Part shown: positions 1 through 7,787 of the stretch, in pieces
How the letters are laid out: every line of letters starts with the position of its first letter
Position numbering within the stretch: position 1 is the stretch's first letter
Assembly: GCA_965208015.1 (NCBI GenBank)
Contig: OZ242308.1
Span: 248,001-312,000 of the forward strand
Length of the DNA stretch: 64,000 nt
Direction of reading: 5' to 3'
DNA from: Bin87 sp965208015
Lineage (GTDB): Bacteria > Chloroflexota > Dehalococcoidia > Lucifugimonadales > UBA3495
Notes under the pieces: model-generated
Told to the model about the DNA's origin: nothing
What the model saw: the letters and a program-made list of their open reading frames with translations, nothing else
Database searches by the model: none
Made by a program: the position numbers and the translations under genes

Positions 1-418
1 CCGGGATCAGCTCGTCGAATTTCTCCATTCCCGCAACGTCAATGCCGGTCTGCCCCGGGCTGTACGACGCGCGCACGTCGGGTATGGGCGTCGGAGTTGG
101 CGTAGGCAGGTGAGTAGCCGTAGGCGCAGGGAGGGGCGTAGCAGTTGGAGCCGGCGAAGGTGTGGGAGCAGCAGTGGGTTGCAGTGTTGCCGTGGCCGTT
201 GGCGCTGGCGTGAGTGCAGATGTGGGGACTGGTGTTGGCCTTGCGGCAGGCTCCGGGGTATAAGCAGCCGTCGGTTCAGAAGCCGTCACCGGTGCCAGCG
301 TCGCCGTCGGTTCTGTAGCGGCTGTCGGGCTGGAGACGGTTCCGGTGTCGCATCCCAGAGCAATTGCTGTTGATATGACGGCCAGAAAAACGCTAATGAG
401 CGAAAGGTTGTGAATCAT
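1..418 (-). CDS. Lipoprotein, N-terminal part (runs off the window)
   Basis: The reading frame opens with ATG at 418 and continues past base 1, so about 139 residues are visible. Residues 1-22 form a hydrophobic signal peptide ending in a lipobox (A-L-G-C, acylated Cys at residue 23). A long Pro/Thr/Ala-rich low-complexity linker follows, to about residue 105. It is typical of a spacer that holds a domain away from a membrane. The frame then becomes ordinary sequence (GQTGIDVAGMEKF...). The ATG shares a base with the TGA stop of the peptidase gene upstream (TGATG), so the two are probably translationally coupled. The functional domain lies outside the window and I do not name it. Membrane anchoring is inferred from the lipobox. 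Confidence 0.62.
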   Translation of the reverse strand, partial: MIHNLSLISVFLAVISTAIALGCDTGTVSSPTAATEPTATLAPVTASEPTAAYTPEPAARPTPVPTSALTPAPTATATLQPTAAPTPSPAPTATPLPAPTATHLPTPTPTPIPDVRASYSPGQTGIDVAGMEKFDELIP

Positions 419-1539
419 CACCCGCCCAGCCGCGCCCGCATCCCGTCGGGCACCTGGCGGATGCGACGGCTGAAGGCGGTGTCCCAGCGCATGGGGACCT
501 GGCGGGCCGCCTCGGTGCACAGCGCCGCGCCGTTCAGGTAGTCGTCCCGGTGGATGTACTCGGCGGCAATGGAACCGTCCTCGGCGCCGTTGTGGTAGTT
601 GCCCAGGGGGAAGGCAAGGCCCGTCGAGCGGTAGCCCCAGGCGTTGAAGGCGCTGGCCTCGCAGACGCCGCCGCTCATCAGCTGGCGCTGGCAGCGGAAG
701 TCGGGGTTGTCTCCCATGAGGGTCTCGCGGGCGCGGATGAGGGCCGACTCGGCGTCGGCGTTGAAGGTGCTGCCGGCGTCGCCCACGCGGATCACCGGCC
801 CGCCGCCGATCACCGCGCCCGGCAGCGTCCGGGACGACTCCAGCGACACCACCAAGGTGTCCATTGGCAGCGTGCGGGCCTCGGCCAGCAGCCGCGCGCC
901 CACCAGCCCAACCTCCTCGGCGCGGGTGAACACGCCGTAGACGTCTCCGGCCGCCGGCTCGTCGCGCAACGCGGACAGGGTGGCCAGGATACAGCCACCG
1001 CCGGCCAGGTCGTCGGCGGCGCGCATGACGATGTGGTCGTCCTCGATGCTGAAGTCGGGCAGGTCGAACACGGCCGGCGACGGGATGGGCACATCCTCGT
1101 CGCCTGAGCCGGTCAGCCGGATCTGCGCCTGCCGCTCCCGCTCGTCGCCGTGTGGGCCCACGGTCTCGGCCGTGATGCGCCGCCCACCAGGCAGGACGAT
1201 GTGCAGGGGCACGCCGGGCGCAAACGATCCCGACGGCACGCCGCCCAGGGCCTTGCCGATGAGATAGTCGCCGTCCCGACCCACGATCTCGAAGCCGGGG
1301 TGGTCCATGTGGGCCATCAGTGCGATGGGCGGGTGCTTGTCAGCGTCCGTACCGGCGATGCGCGCGATGATGTTCCCGAAGTCGTCGATGCGCCAGGAGA
1401 CGCCGATCTCGGTCAGCGCGTCCCGAACGGCGGTGGCCACGCCGTGCTCGTGGAAGGCAACGGCCGGCTGCGCCCCCAGTCGAGCCAGGAAGTCCAGGGC
1501 GCGAGCGTTGTAATCGTCAAGGTTGGTGGCTGTATTCAA
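418..1539 (-). CDS. M42-family metallopeptidase (aminopeptidase-like)
   Basis: A 373-residue protein matching the M42 glutamyl-aminopeptidase/endoglucanase-like family, which uses two metal ions to trim peptides in the cytoplasm. Visible motifs in order are the first metal-binding His in ALMAHMDHPGF, the bridging Asp region RAADDLAGG, the catalytic Glu pair in FTRAEEVGLVGA and a late His in GNYHNGAEDGS. The open frame extends upstream to 1722, but that part lies antisense-in-register within the Uma2 gene and is low-complexity. I therefore chose TTG at 1539, which has AGAGG eight bases before it and begins just after the Uma2 stop. The gene forms a tight minus-strand operon with the Uma2 gene upstream and the lipoprotein downstream. 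Some metal-site residues are not the consensus (HMDH in place of HxDE), so substrate specificity is open. Confidence 0.82.
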   Translation of the reverse strand: MNTATNLDDYNARALDFLARLGAQPAVAFHEHGVATAVRDALTEIGVSWRIDDFGNIIARIAGTDADKHPPIALMAHMDHPGFEIVGRDGDYLIGKALGGVPSGSFAPGVPLHIVLPGGRRITAETVGPHGDERERQAQIRLTGSGDEDVPIPSPAVFDLPDFSIEDDHIVMRAADDLAGGGCILATLSALRDEPAAGDVYGVFTRAEEVGLVGARLLAEARTLPMDTLVVSLESSRTLPGAVIGGGPVIRVGDAGSTFNADAESALIRARETLMGDNPDFRCQRQLMSGGVCEASAFNAWGYRSTGLAFPLGNYHNGAEDGSIAAEYIHRDDYLNGAALCTEAARQVPMRWDTAFSRRIRQVPDGMRARLGG

Positions 1540-1544
1540 TTCAG

Positions 1545-2102
1545 TTACCTCTGCCAGCGAAACAGGCTCCAGACCGGAGCGGTGAATTCGGGGAGCAGGT
1601 CTCCCCCGTCGATGGTGTCGTCCTCGCCCAGCTCGATGGGTTCGACGCCGGGCCGATAAACGGTGACGGTGGATGTATCGGGATCGGCTACCCAGACTAG
1701 CCGGCAGCCGAAGCTGAGCCACATCTCCGCTTTGCGGCGTAATTGGGCAGTTTCGTCGGTGTGTGATTTCACTTCTACAACCAGGTCGGGGGCAAGGTTG
1801 GGATAGCCTGTCGTGCCATCGGGGATACGTCCCGAAGCAGTCCAGGCTACATCGGCAGCGCGGACTGTATCCGGGTTGGTTTCCAGCAGGTATCCAGGGT
1901 CGCCGGCGGCTAGTTCTCCGCAGTCGCGCGGGAACACAAACTGGCCCAGCCTCGTCGCGATCATGGCGACCACAGCGGCTTTCGCGTTTCCGCTGGATGG
2001 CCGCTCGATCAACACCCCACGGACCAGTTCGTACCTTTTGCCGTAGCCCTTGGGCAGGCGCAGCAGTTCGTCGGCGGTCATCAATTTTGGCTTGGTGGTC
2101 AT
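1545..2102 (-). CDS. Uma2 family (DUF820) endonuclease-like protein
   Basis: A 185-residue protein of the Uma2/DUF820 family. The family has a PD-(D/E)xK nuclease fold and is very abundant in cyanobacteria and Chloroflexota, but its biological role is not settled. The sequence shows an N-terminal T-A-D-E-L-L-x-L-P motif and a Y-E-L-V-R-G strand. A central A-A-D-V-A-W acidic site and L-A-P-D-L-V-V-E-V-K-S carry the expected Asp and E-x-K. The start is ATG at 2102 with GGAG eight bases upstream; an extended frame to 2165 lacks such a site. It is the first gene of the operon with the M42 peptidase, whose start is only six bases after this stop. Confidence 0.85.
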   Translation of the reverse strand: MTTKPKLMTADELLRLPKGYGKRYELVRGVLIERPSSGNAKAAVVAMIATRLGQFVFPRDCGELAAGDPGYLLETNPDTVRAADVAWTASGRIPDGTTGYPNLAPDLVVEVKSHTDETAQLRRKAEMWLSFGCRLVWVADPDTSTVTVYRPGVEPIELGEDDTIDGGDLLPEFTAPVWSLFRWQR

Positions 2103-2250
2103 GCTGCCGTCTCCACCCGGTGCTGGTTTGGCTCTATTCTGCCATCGGCAGTATACGCCAGGCAAACGGGCAGACTTCGCCGGATGCTATACTGCGGCGC
2201 GTATATTTTGACCCTGCAAATCCGCCCTCGTGGCGGACCGGAGGTGCGCC

Positions 2251-3327
2251 GTGCTGCCCAAGTTTCGTGTGAGTCTGGACGAGGCTACGATGGTTCCCGG
2301 GGACGACCTGAAGTCCACCGTCGCCGCCGTTTTCGAGAAGATGGGCGTGCCGCCCGACGACGCCCAGCTGGGCGCCGACGTGCTGGTTGTCGCTGACCTG
2401 CGCGGCGTCGACTCCCACGGTGTCTCCAACATGCTGCGCAGCTACGTCAGCGGCTACACCAGCGGCCAGATCAACCCGAACCCCAACCTGCAGATCGTGC
2501 GCGAGACCCCCAGCACCGCCAGCATCGACTCCGACCGCGGCCTGGGCATCATCACCACGCCCAAGGCCATGGACATCGCCATTCGCAAGGCCGCCGAGGT
2601 GGGCGTGGGCATGGTCACCATCGGCAACGCGCGGCACCTGGGCATGGCGTCCTACCACGCCATGATGGCGCTGGAGCACGACATGATCGGCGTGTGCATG
2701 ACCAGTTGCCCGCCGTCCGTGGTGCCGACCTTCGGCGCCGAGCCGCGCCTGGGCACCAACCCCATCGCCATCGCCGTGCCGTCCCGCAACGAGGCGCCCT
2801 TCGTGTTCGACGCCGCCACCAGCACCGTGGCCGGCAACAAGGTGGGCATCGCCCGCCGCCTGGGCGTCAAGCTGGAGCCGGGCTGGCTGGCCGACGCCGA
2901 GGGCAACCCGATAATGGAGGAGGCCGACGCGCCCGACAACTACACCCTGCTCACCCTGGGCAGCACCCGAGAGCTGGGCTCACACAAGGGCTACGGCCTG
3001 TCCTGCATGGTGGACATTTTGGCCGGCGTGCTCACCGGCTTTGGGTATGGCGCGGTTCCCGGCCGGCCCAACTTCGGCCACTACGTCGCCGCCTACAACG
3101 TGGCCGGCTTCGACGACCCCGACCACTTCAAGGACCAGATGGACGAGTGGCTGCAGATGATGAAGTCCACCCGCCCTGCTCCCGGCGAGGAGCGCGTCAT
3201 GGTGGCCGGCCAGCCCGAGGCGGAGATGGAGGAGATCCGCCGCGTCGAGGGCATCCCCCTGCACCAGGAGGTGGTGGACTGGTTCCACGACACCTGCGGG
3301 GAGCTGGGGATTGACTGCCCCTTCTAA
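2251..3327 (+). CDS. Ldh family oxidoreductase (malate/L-lactate dehydrogenase type 2)
   Basis: A 358-residue NAD(P)-dependent dehydrogenase of the Ldh_2 family (malate, L-sulfolactate, ureidoglycolate and similar 2-hydroxyacids). The catalytic-region motif D-L-R-G-V-D-S-H-G-V contains the family's conserved His, and G-A-E-P-R-L-G-T-N-P-I-A-I-A-V-P is the cofactor/substrate signature. Length is usual for the family. The start is GTG at 2251 with a perfect GGAGGT five bases upstream; an earlier in-frame GTG at 2230 has no site. It is divergent from the Uma2/peptidase operon. Its C-terminal end (VDWFHDTCGELGIDCPF) is echoed in a gene fragment 400 bases downstream. The exact substrate cannot be read from sequence. 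Confidence 0.88.
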   Translation: MLPKFRVSLDEATMVPGDDLKSTVAAVFEKMGVPPDDAQLGADVLVVADLRGVDSHGVSNMLRSYVSGYTSGQINPNPNLQIVRETPSTASIDSDRGLGIITTPKAMDIAIRKAAEVGVGMVTIGNARHLGMASYHAMMALEHDMIGVCMTSCPPSVVPTFGAEPRLGTNPIAIAVPSRNEAPFVFDAATSTVAGNKVGIARRLGVKLEPGWLADAEGNPIMEEADAPDNYTLLTLGSTRELGSHKGYGLSCMVDILAGVLTGFGYGAVPGRPNFGHYVAAYNVAGFDDPDHFKDQMDEWLQMMKSTRPAPGEERVMVAGQPEAEMEEIRRVEGIPLHQEVVDWFHDTCGELGIDCPF

Positions 3328-3340
3328 GGGGTTGCTCCGG

Positions 3341-3577
3341 CTAGATGTTGGTGAACCACAGGCACGTTACGGTGTTGGTAACGCCGTTGATGGGGCGGAT
3401 GCGGTGGCGCATGATCTCGGTGAGATCCTCCACCGTGCCCGCCTCCAGTTCGACCACCACGTCGTAGGGCCCCAGCACCTCGCGAACCGCCGCCCCGCTG
3501 ATCATGTTCAGGCGGTCGAGAACCTCCTGGGTCCGGGCGGGCTCCACGTTGACCAGTACATAAGCGTTTGCCGCCAT
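3341..3577 (-). CDS. Stand-alone Lrp/AsnC ligand-binding (RAM) domain protein
   Basis: A 78-residue protein consisting only of the effector-binding RAM domain of Lrp/AsnC regulators, without a DNA-binding helix-turn-helix. It begins A-N-A-Y-V-L-V-N-V-E and contains G-P-Y-D-V-V-V-E-L-E-A and a final strand N-T-V-T-C-L-W-F, as in the family. Such solo domains bind amino acids and form oligomers; their cellular role is poorly known. The start is ATG at 3577 with GGAGGT six bases upstream. It is convergent with the Ldh gene, with 13 bases between the stops. The neighbouring glycine-cleavage genes make an amino-acid-sensing role conceivable, but this is a guess. Confidence 0.8.
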   Translation of the reverse strand: MAANAYVLVNVEPARTQEVLDRLNMISGAAVREVLGPYDVVVELEAGTVEDLTEIMRHRIRPINGVTNTVTCLWFTNI

Positions 3578-3721
3578 CACAGCACCTCCGTTTTGCTAAT
3601 ATCGCTATCGTAACATCGACCTGTGGTTCCCGCCCTGCGGGATGTGACTACCGCGACCAGTTTCGGTAATGCGGACTGGCGCGTAGATAAGGAGAATTGG
3701 AGCGGTGACCCCGAGCCAGCA

Positions 3722-3823
3722 ATGGATGAAAATCCAAGGCGCGCACCAATGCGCGGACAGCAAAAGGTGAAGGACTGGCTGCGCTATACTTGCGGGGATC
3801 TGGAGTTAGACGACCCGTTTTAG
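3722..3823 (+). pseudogene. 3' remnant of an Ldh-family dehydrogenase gene
   Basis: The last 33 codons of this small open frame read ENPRRAPMRGQQKVKDWL followed by RYTCGDLELDDPF and a TAG stop. This matches the C-terminus of the intact Ldh gene at 2251-3327 (VVDWFHDTCGELGIDCPF), with the same spacing of W, T-C-G and D-x-P-F. Nothing upstream resembles the rest of the family. I read it as the surviving 3' tip of a second, diverged Ldh-type gene. It ends 10 bases before the start of the AAA/TOPRIM gene, so it marks a breakpoint. A small real gene is possible but less likely. Confidence 0.6.
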
Positions 3824-3833
3824 GGATGTGATC

Positions 3834-5384
3834 ATGCTGGAACGACGTTTCAACGACCTATGGAGTAATCTCCAGGGCAAAAAGTCCTATATGCCGCATT
3901 TTTTGGCCGGCGTGAGTCTCAAGGGCATCCGCGGCATTGACGATCTCCGTGTATCATTCGATTACCCGGTTACTGTCATCGCGGGCGGCAACGCCACAGG
4001 AAAATCCACGGTGCTCTTCGCCGCTGCCTGCGCGTACAAAGTCCCTGGTGCCGGGGTCAAAGACTTCGTGCCGTCCACTTTGTTCCCCTACTATCGTCCT
4101 AAAATAGGCGACCGCACTGACGATATGGGAGAAATAATCCTCGAATTCGATTACCTGACCTCAGATGGTCGGTTATCTATGCGCTGGCGTAGGGGTAGCG
4201 GGTGGAACCGGAGTTTTCTCGGTCGAAAAGGTGCTACTCAGCCGGAACGGCCGGTTTATCTCCGAACTCTAAGCAACCTCACCAATCCGTCCGAAGTGCG
4301 GGGCGTACTCAGTATGTCGCGTTCTGCTGTGGTTCCACAAGAAACACGGCTCACCGCGTCGCAGATTGAATTCGCCCAGCAAATGCTCCCTTTCAGATAC
4401 TCTGAAGTGGTGGAGTTGAGCAGCGGACGAAAGGACCTGTTGTTCGCAGCGCAAGAAGGCGGTGCGTCCTATTCAGAACTCCACATGGCAGCTGGAGAAC
4501 GCGCCATCTTGCGGCTATCACAGGAAATCGCACAACTGAACGAAGCTCTGGTCCTGATCGACGAGGTAGAAGCGGGGTTGCATCCTTGGGTACAGCAGTT
4601 GTTGATGCTGCAATTGCAGCAACTTGCCCTACGCAACAATTTGCAAATTATTGTCACATCGCACAGCCCAGTGGTCTTGGATTCAGTACCATCTAACGGA
4701 CGTATTTTTCTCGACCGGGACGAAACTGGTACAGTAACGGTAAGACCTGCCTACCGAGATATTGTCCAAGATGCACTCTACGGTCGTTCCGGTGATGCCC
4801 TGAACATTCTTTGCGAAGACGCGACCGCCGAGGGCATACTAAATGGAGTCTTTGACGTCCTCTACCCCCAGGAGGGCATCAGAACAGCCTCAATACGGAT
4901 CGGGCCAGACACAGGAGCCCAGCAATTCCCTACCCATGCTTCGGCTTTTCGGAAATTTGGACAGATAAGGAATTTTGTATTCGTGCTTGACGGAGATGTC
5001 AGGGACACGGACATTCCTGACAAAATACGTCAAGACGCAAGGTCCGACGTACCCGTCCTCTTCATACCAGGCCGCCAAGCCCCAGAGGTCTGGATTTGGC
5101 GAGTTCTGAATGCCAAGCCTGACCTTTTCGCTGATGAACTCGGTATTGATCAAGGTCAACTGCAAGAACTGACTAGCAGGGCCAACGCTGTGTACGACAC
5201 TGCGTCGGATTCCCTTTCTGAAATCGCCAAGGCGAAGCTGCGATTTTTGAGTGACGCCATCCGAAGTAATGCTCCTCATGTGTGCAGAGTAGTTGCACGC
5301 TTGGAAGCGCATCAAATGGATAGCGATATCCAACCGCTAGTCGAAGGGTTGAAAACCGCGTTGCTCGATTGGCGCGCGCAATAG
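3834..5384 (+). CDS. AAA ATPase with C-terminal TOPRIM-like region (OLD-like), putative phage-defence protein
   Basis: A 516-residue protein. The N-terminal half is an SMC/ABC-type AAA ATPase: F-x-Y-P-V-T-V-I strand, Walker A GGNATGKST, a signature-like A-A-G-E-R-A-I, Walker B A-L-V-L-I-D-E-V-E-A-G-L-H and the T-S-H-S-P switch His. After about residue 320 comes a TOPRIM-like pattern: a strand ending L-C-E-D-A-T-A-E and, further on, F-V-F-V-L-D-G-D, supplying the acidic E and D-x-D of the fold. This order is that of OLD-family nucleases (and GajA, or fused PARIS-like proteins) used in phage defence. I see no UvrD helicase or other partner beside it. The start is ATG 3834 with AGGGA upstream; GTG 3828 is possible. 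Codons are visibly more A/T-ending than its neighbours, suggesting transfer. Confidence 0.72.
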   Translation: MLERRFNDLWSNLQGKKSYMPHFLAGVSLKGIRGIDDLRVSFDYPVTVIAGGNATGKSTVLFAAACAYKVPGAGVKDFVPSTLFPYYRPKIGDRTDDMGEIILEFDYLTSDGRLSMRWRRGSGWNRSFLGRKGATQPERPVYLRTLSNLTNPSEVRGVLSMSRSAVVPQETRLTASQIEFAQQMLPFRYSEVVELSSGRKDLLFAAQEGGASYSELHMAAGERAILRLSQEIAQLNEALVLIDEVEAGLHPWVQQLLMLQLQQLALRNNLQIIVTSHSPVVLDSVPSNGRIFLDRDETGTVTVRPAYRDIVQDALYGRSGDALNILCEDATAEGILNGVFDVLYPQEGIRTASIRIGPDTGAQQFPTHASAFRKFGQIRNFVFVLDGDVRDTDIPDKIRQDARSDVPVLFIPGRQAPEVWIWRVLNAKPDLFADELGIDQGQLQELTSRANAVYDTASDSLSEIAKAKLRFLSDAIRSNAPHVCRVVARLEAHQMDSDIQPLVEGLKTALLDWRAQ

Positions 5385-5417
5385 CGGTCGGTAATTGGCG
5401 ACATCTATCGTCCCCGA

Positions 5418-5596
5418 TCACTCCTTCAGCGCCGGCATCACTTATTTCCCAAACAGCTCGGTGGAGCGCATCGTGTCCTGATGCAATAGTTGGCCACCCT
5501 GGGCTTCTAGCAGCAGCGCGCCGATGCCCAGCTGCGCCCCGGAGTGGCGCAGCTTCTTGATGACGGTGTCGGGGTTGACGACGACCAGGTGGCAGG
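5418..5596 (-). pseudogene. 3' remnant of a luciferase-like (LLM) oxidoreductase gene
   Basis: Translated on the minus strand from about 5590, this stretch gives NPDTVIKKLRHSGAQLGIG and then DTMRSTELFGK, a TAA stop, V-M-P-A-L-K-E and a TGA. N-P-D-T-V-I, the glycine-rich helix, M-R-S-x-E-L-F-G and V-M-P-A-L are the standard C-terminal end of bacterial luciferase-like flavin monooxygenases. The rest of the gene is absent and one internal stop (5442-5444) breaks the last helix. It is a decayed tip only. Together with the Ldh remnant on the other side, it brackets the AAA/TOPRIM gene. Confidence 0.65.
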
Positions 5597-5657
5597 ATGG
5601 CGGTCCTGTAGCTCCTGGCAGGACATTTTGTTCCGGAGCGTGGGTCGCCGGTTCGGG

Positions 5658-6047
5658 CTAAAGGCCGCCCAGGTACTCGGTGTAGCTGCCGGCGTCGAGC
5701 AGCGCGTCCAACTCGGAAGGATCGCTCATCCTGACCCGCAGCATCCAGCCGTCGCCGAAGGGATCGTTGTTGACCAGCTCGGGCTCCTGGGCCAGGCGCC
5801 CGTTGACCTCGGTGATCTCGCCGCTGACGGGCGAAAACAGATCGGAGACGGCCTTGACGGACTCGATCTCACCCATCTTGGCCATGTGCCCCACGGGAGC
5901 GCCGGTCTCGGGCAGTTCCACGTACACCACGTCGCCCAACTGATCCTGAGCGTAATGTGTGATGCCCACCAGGACGGTTCCGGCGGAGGCGTCCTCGACC
6001 AGGGCCCACTCGTGTTCCCTGGAGTATTTGCGGTCTTCGGGATTCAC
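5658..6047 (-). CDS. gcvH: Glycine cleavage system H protein
   Basis: A 129-residue lipoyl carrier protein that shuttles the aminomethyl group between the P, T and L proteins of glycine cleavage. The sequence has Y-S-R-E-H-E-W near the N-terminus, G-I-T-H-Y-A-Q-D-Q-L-G-D-V-V-Y-V-E-L-P and the lipoylation site G-E-I-E-S-V-K-A-V-S, where the Lys is modified. N-N-D-P-F-G-D-G-W completes the family pattern, and length is normal. I start it at GTG 6047, which has GGAGGT ten bases upstream; the open frame continues to 6263 inside gcvT without support. It lies 89 bases downstream of gcvT on the same strand. The P and L proteins are not in the window. Confidence 0.93.
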   Translation of the reverse strand: MNPEDRKYSREHEWALVEDASAGTVLVGITHYAQDQLGDVVYVELPETGAPVGHMAKMGEIESVKAVSDLFSPVSGEITEVNGRLAQEPELVNNDPFGDGWMLRVRMSDPSELDALLDAGSYTEYLGGL

Positions 6048-6136
6048 TTTGTCTGATACCTCCGAGGGTAGGGTAGTCAACGTTCCTGGGGACTGCCGAT
6101 GTCTGGGTCGCCACGACGACACAGGACGGGGCAGCG

Positions 6137-7294
6137 CTAGCCCGGCCGCTGGTAGAAAGGCAGTTCCGTCGTGGTGGCGTCGGCGCGGCGTCCGCGAATG
6201 TCCACGGTGAGAACCGTGCCGAGGTCGGAGTGGGCAGCGTCGACAAAGGCCGTGGCGATGCACCGCTCCAGGGTTGGCGAATAGCTGCCGCTGGCAACCG
6301 TGCCAACGACCTCGCCGTCGGCCAGCACGTCGTAACCGGCGCGGGGGGAGCTGCGCCCCGGCAGGGTCAACCCGACCAGGCGGCGTTCCGTGCCGTACAC
6401 ACGCTGGTGGTCCAGCACGTCGGCGCCGTTGTAGCCGCCATCGCGCCGGACGAACCGGCCGTAGCCGGCCTCAATGGGGGTGATGGCGTCAGTGAGCTCG
6501 TGGCCGTGCAGGGGAAGGCCGGCCTCCAGCCGGAGCACGTCCCGGGCTCCCAAGCCGCAGGGAGCCGCGCCGGCCTCGGCCAGATGGTTCCAGATGGCCA
6601 CGACGTCGGCCGACCCGACGGCGAGCTCAAACCCGTCCCCTCCGGTGTAGCCGGTGCGTCCGATGAAAACGCGGCGGCCGTCGATGTGGCCGCGGCCCCA
6701 GGTGAAGGGACGCAGCAGGGACGGGGTGGGGGTGCGGCCCGGGTTGCTCGCCCGACGCGCGCCGGGGGTGAAGTCCTCACACAGCCGGTCGACGATATCC
6801 ACCGCTTTGGGGCCCTGCACGGCCAGGAGGCCGGTGAGCATGGTGCGGTCGGTGATGTGCACGCCGCGGCCGTCGAAATGCTGGGCCAGCTGGCGGTCGA
6901 ACCAGAGGCTCACGGCGGGCCGGTTGCCGGCGTTGGGAATGAGCAGGAATTCATCCTCGGAGAGGCGGTAGAAAATGGTGTCGTCGATGACTCCGCCCCG
7001 CTCGTTGCAGATGAAGCAGTAGCGGGCGCGGCCCACGCGCAGGCCGGACGCGGACCCGGTGAGCAGAATGTCCAGCAGGCTGGCCGCGTTGGGTCCGCCG
7101 ATGTGCAGCCGGCCCATGTGCGAGACATCGAACAGGCCGACGGCGTTGCGCACCGCCGCCACCTCGGCGATGACGCCTTCGTACTGCACCGGCATGTCCC
7201 AGCCGCCAAAGGGCACCATGCGGGCGCCGAGAGCTACGTGGGTCTCGTAAAGAGCGGTGCGGAGATTCTCAGCAGCGGTGGTATCAGCAGCCAT
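6137..7294 (-). CDS. gcvT: Glycine cleavage system aminomethyltransferase (T protein)
   Basis: A 385-residue T protein that moves the one-carbon unit from the aminomethyl-lipoyl H protein to tetrahydrofolate, releasing ammonia. Features seen are V-P-F-G-G-W-D-M-P-V near the start, A-V-G-L-F-D-V-S-H-M-G (with the conserved Asp region), G-Y-T-G-G-D-G-F-E-L in the central domain, and a C-terminal barrel ending E-L-P-F-Y-Q-R. This is usual for the family. Start is ATG 7294; no strong ribosome site is visible, so the exact start is slightly uncertain. It precedes gcvH in one minus-strand transcript. The region in front contains an interspersed inverted repeat and no glycine riboswitch that I can recognise. 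Confidence 0.93.
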   Translation of the reverse strand: MAADTTAAENLRTALYETHVALGARMVPFGGWDMPVQYEGVIAEVAAVRNAVGLFDVSHMGRLHIGGPNAASLLDILLTGSASGLRVGRARYCFICNERGGVIDDTIFYRLSEDEFLLIPNAGNRPAVSLWFDRQLAQHFDGRGVHITDRTMLTGLLAVQGPKAVDIVDRLCEDFTPGARRASNPGRTPTPSLLRPFTWGRGHIDGRRVFIGRTGYTGGDGFELAVGSADVVAIWNHLAEAGAAPCGLGARDVLRLEAGLPLHGHELTDAITPIEAGYGRFVRRDGGYNGADVLDHQRVYGTERRLVGLTLPGRSSPRAGYDVLADGEVVGTVASGSYSPTLERCIATAFVDAAHSDLGTVLTVDIRGRRADATTTELPFYQRPG

Positions 7295-7407
7295 AGGTTA
7301 TTCGAGCGGCGGTGTGACGTTGGAAAGCTTTGAGAATCATCATACCGCCAAGACCGTTAGGGCGCAATGACGAAACGACCTCATGCGTACCCAGTTCCAC
7401 ATGAACC

Positions 7408-7498
7408 GTCATTGCGAGCGGAGCGAGGCAATCTCGTGAGGTCAAGGCATCTTTTTCAGCAACGAGATCGCCACGCCGCTGCGCTGCTCGCGACGACA
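7408..7498. repeat. Interspersed inverted-repeat element, copy 1
   Basis: A stretch of about 90 bases starts GTCATTGCGAGCGGAGCGAG and ends GCTGCTCGCGACGAC, with imperfect inverted ends that would fold into a hairpin. A second copy lies at 16846-16938 with better-preserved arms. Short elements with CATTGCGAG arms are dispersed in many bacterial genomes and are non-coding; an open reading frame across it is not a gene. It sits between divergently transcribed gcvT and the transporter gene. Confidence 0.7.
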
Positions 7499-7527
7499 AA
7501 CTGGGCACCCGTGAGCGCGTTTCGTTA

Positions 7528-7556
7528 TTGACAGCCGCAGGAGGCCCTGCTAAATT
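7528..7556 (+). promoter_or_regulatory. Sigma-70-type promoter for the first binding-protein gene
   Basis: TTGACA at 7528-7533 and TAAATT at 7551-7556 are separated by 17 bases. The predicted transcript has a leader of roughly 220 bases before GTG 7788. The leader does not contain the cobalamin-riboswitch conserved boxes found in front of the paralogous gene. Confidence 0.55.
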
Positions 7557-7787
7557 CCCTTGCCTGATGATACGAGGTATCGATCTAACACCTGCTGAAT
7601 TTCTGAATTTCGTGTTTTGAGCCATCCGTCGGTGGTGTCACGGCGCGTGTCGCGTCACCCGCGGGCCATTATGGAATTCAGGGACGGTGAGGGACGACCC
7701 CTCCGGTTGACGACCGACCCTCCCCGCAGGCAACAAGAACCGGTAGAGCAGGAATTTTACCCATCAAAATCCAGTTGGAGGACTATT

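Noticed and set aside
110..373. Plus-strand Arg/Cys-rich open frame
   Set aside because: It is antisense to the Pro/Thr linker of the lipoprotein; composition is an echo of that linker and there is no ribosome site.
6230..7333. 367-residue plus-strand frame across gcvT
   Set aside because: Antisense shadow of gcvT in high-G+C sequence; no start signal and no family.
7284..7625. 113-residue minus-strand frame upstream of gcvT
   Set aside because: It mostly translates the interspersed inverted repeat, a well-known source of spurious proteins.
7295..7787. Glycine or cobalamin riboswitch upstream of gcvT or binding protein copy 1
   Set aside because: None of the conserved boxes of either class is visible; the region has only the repeat and a promoter.
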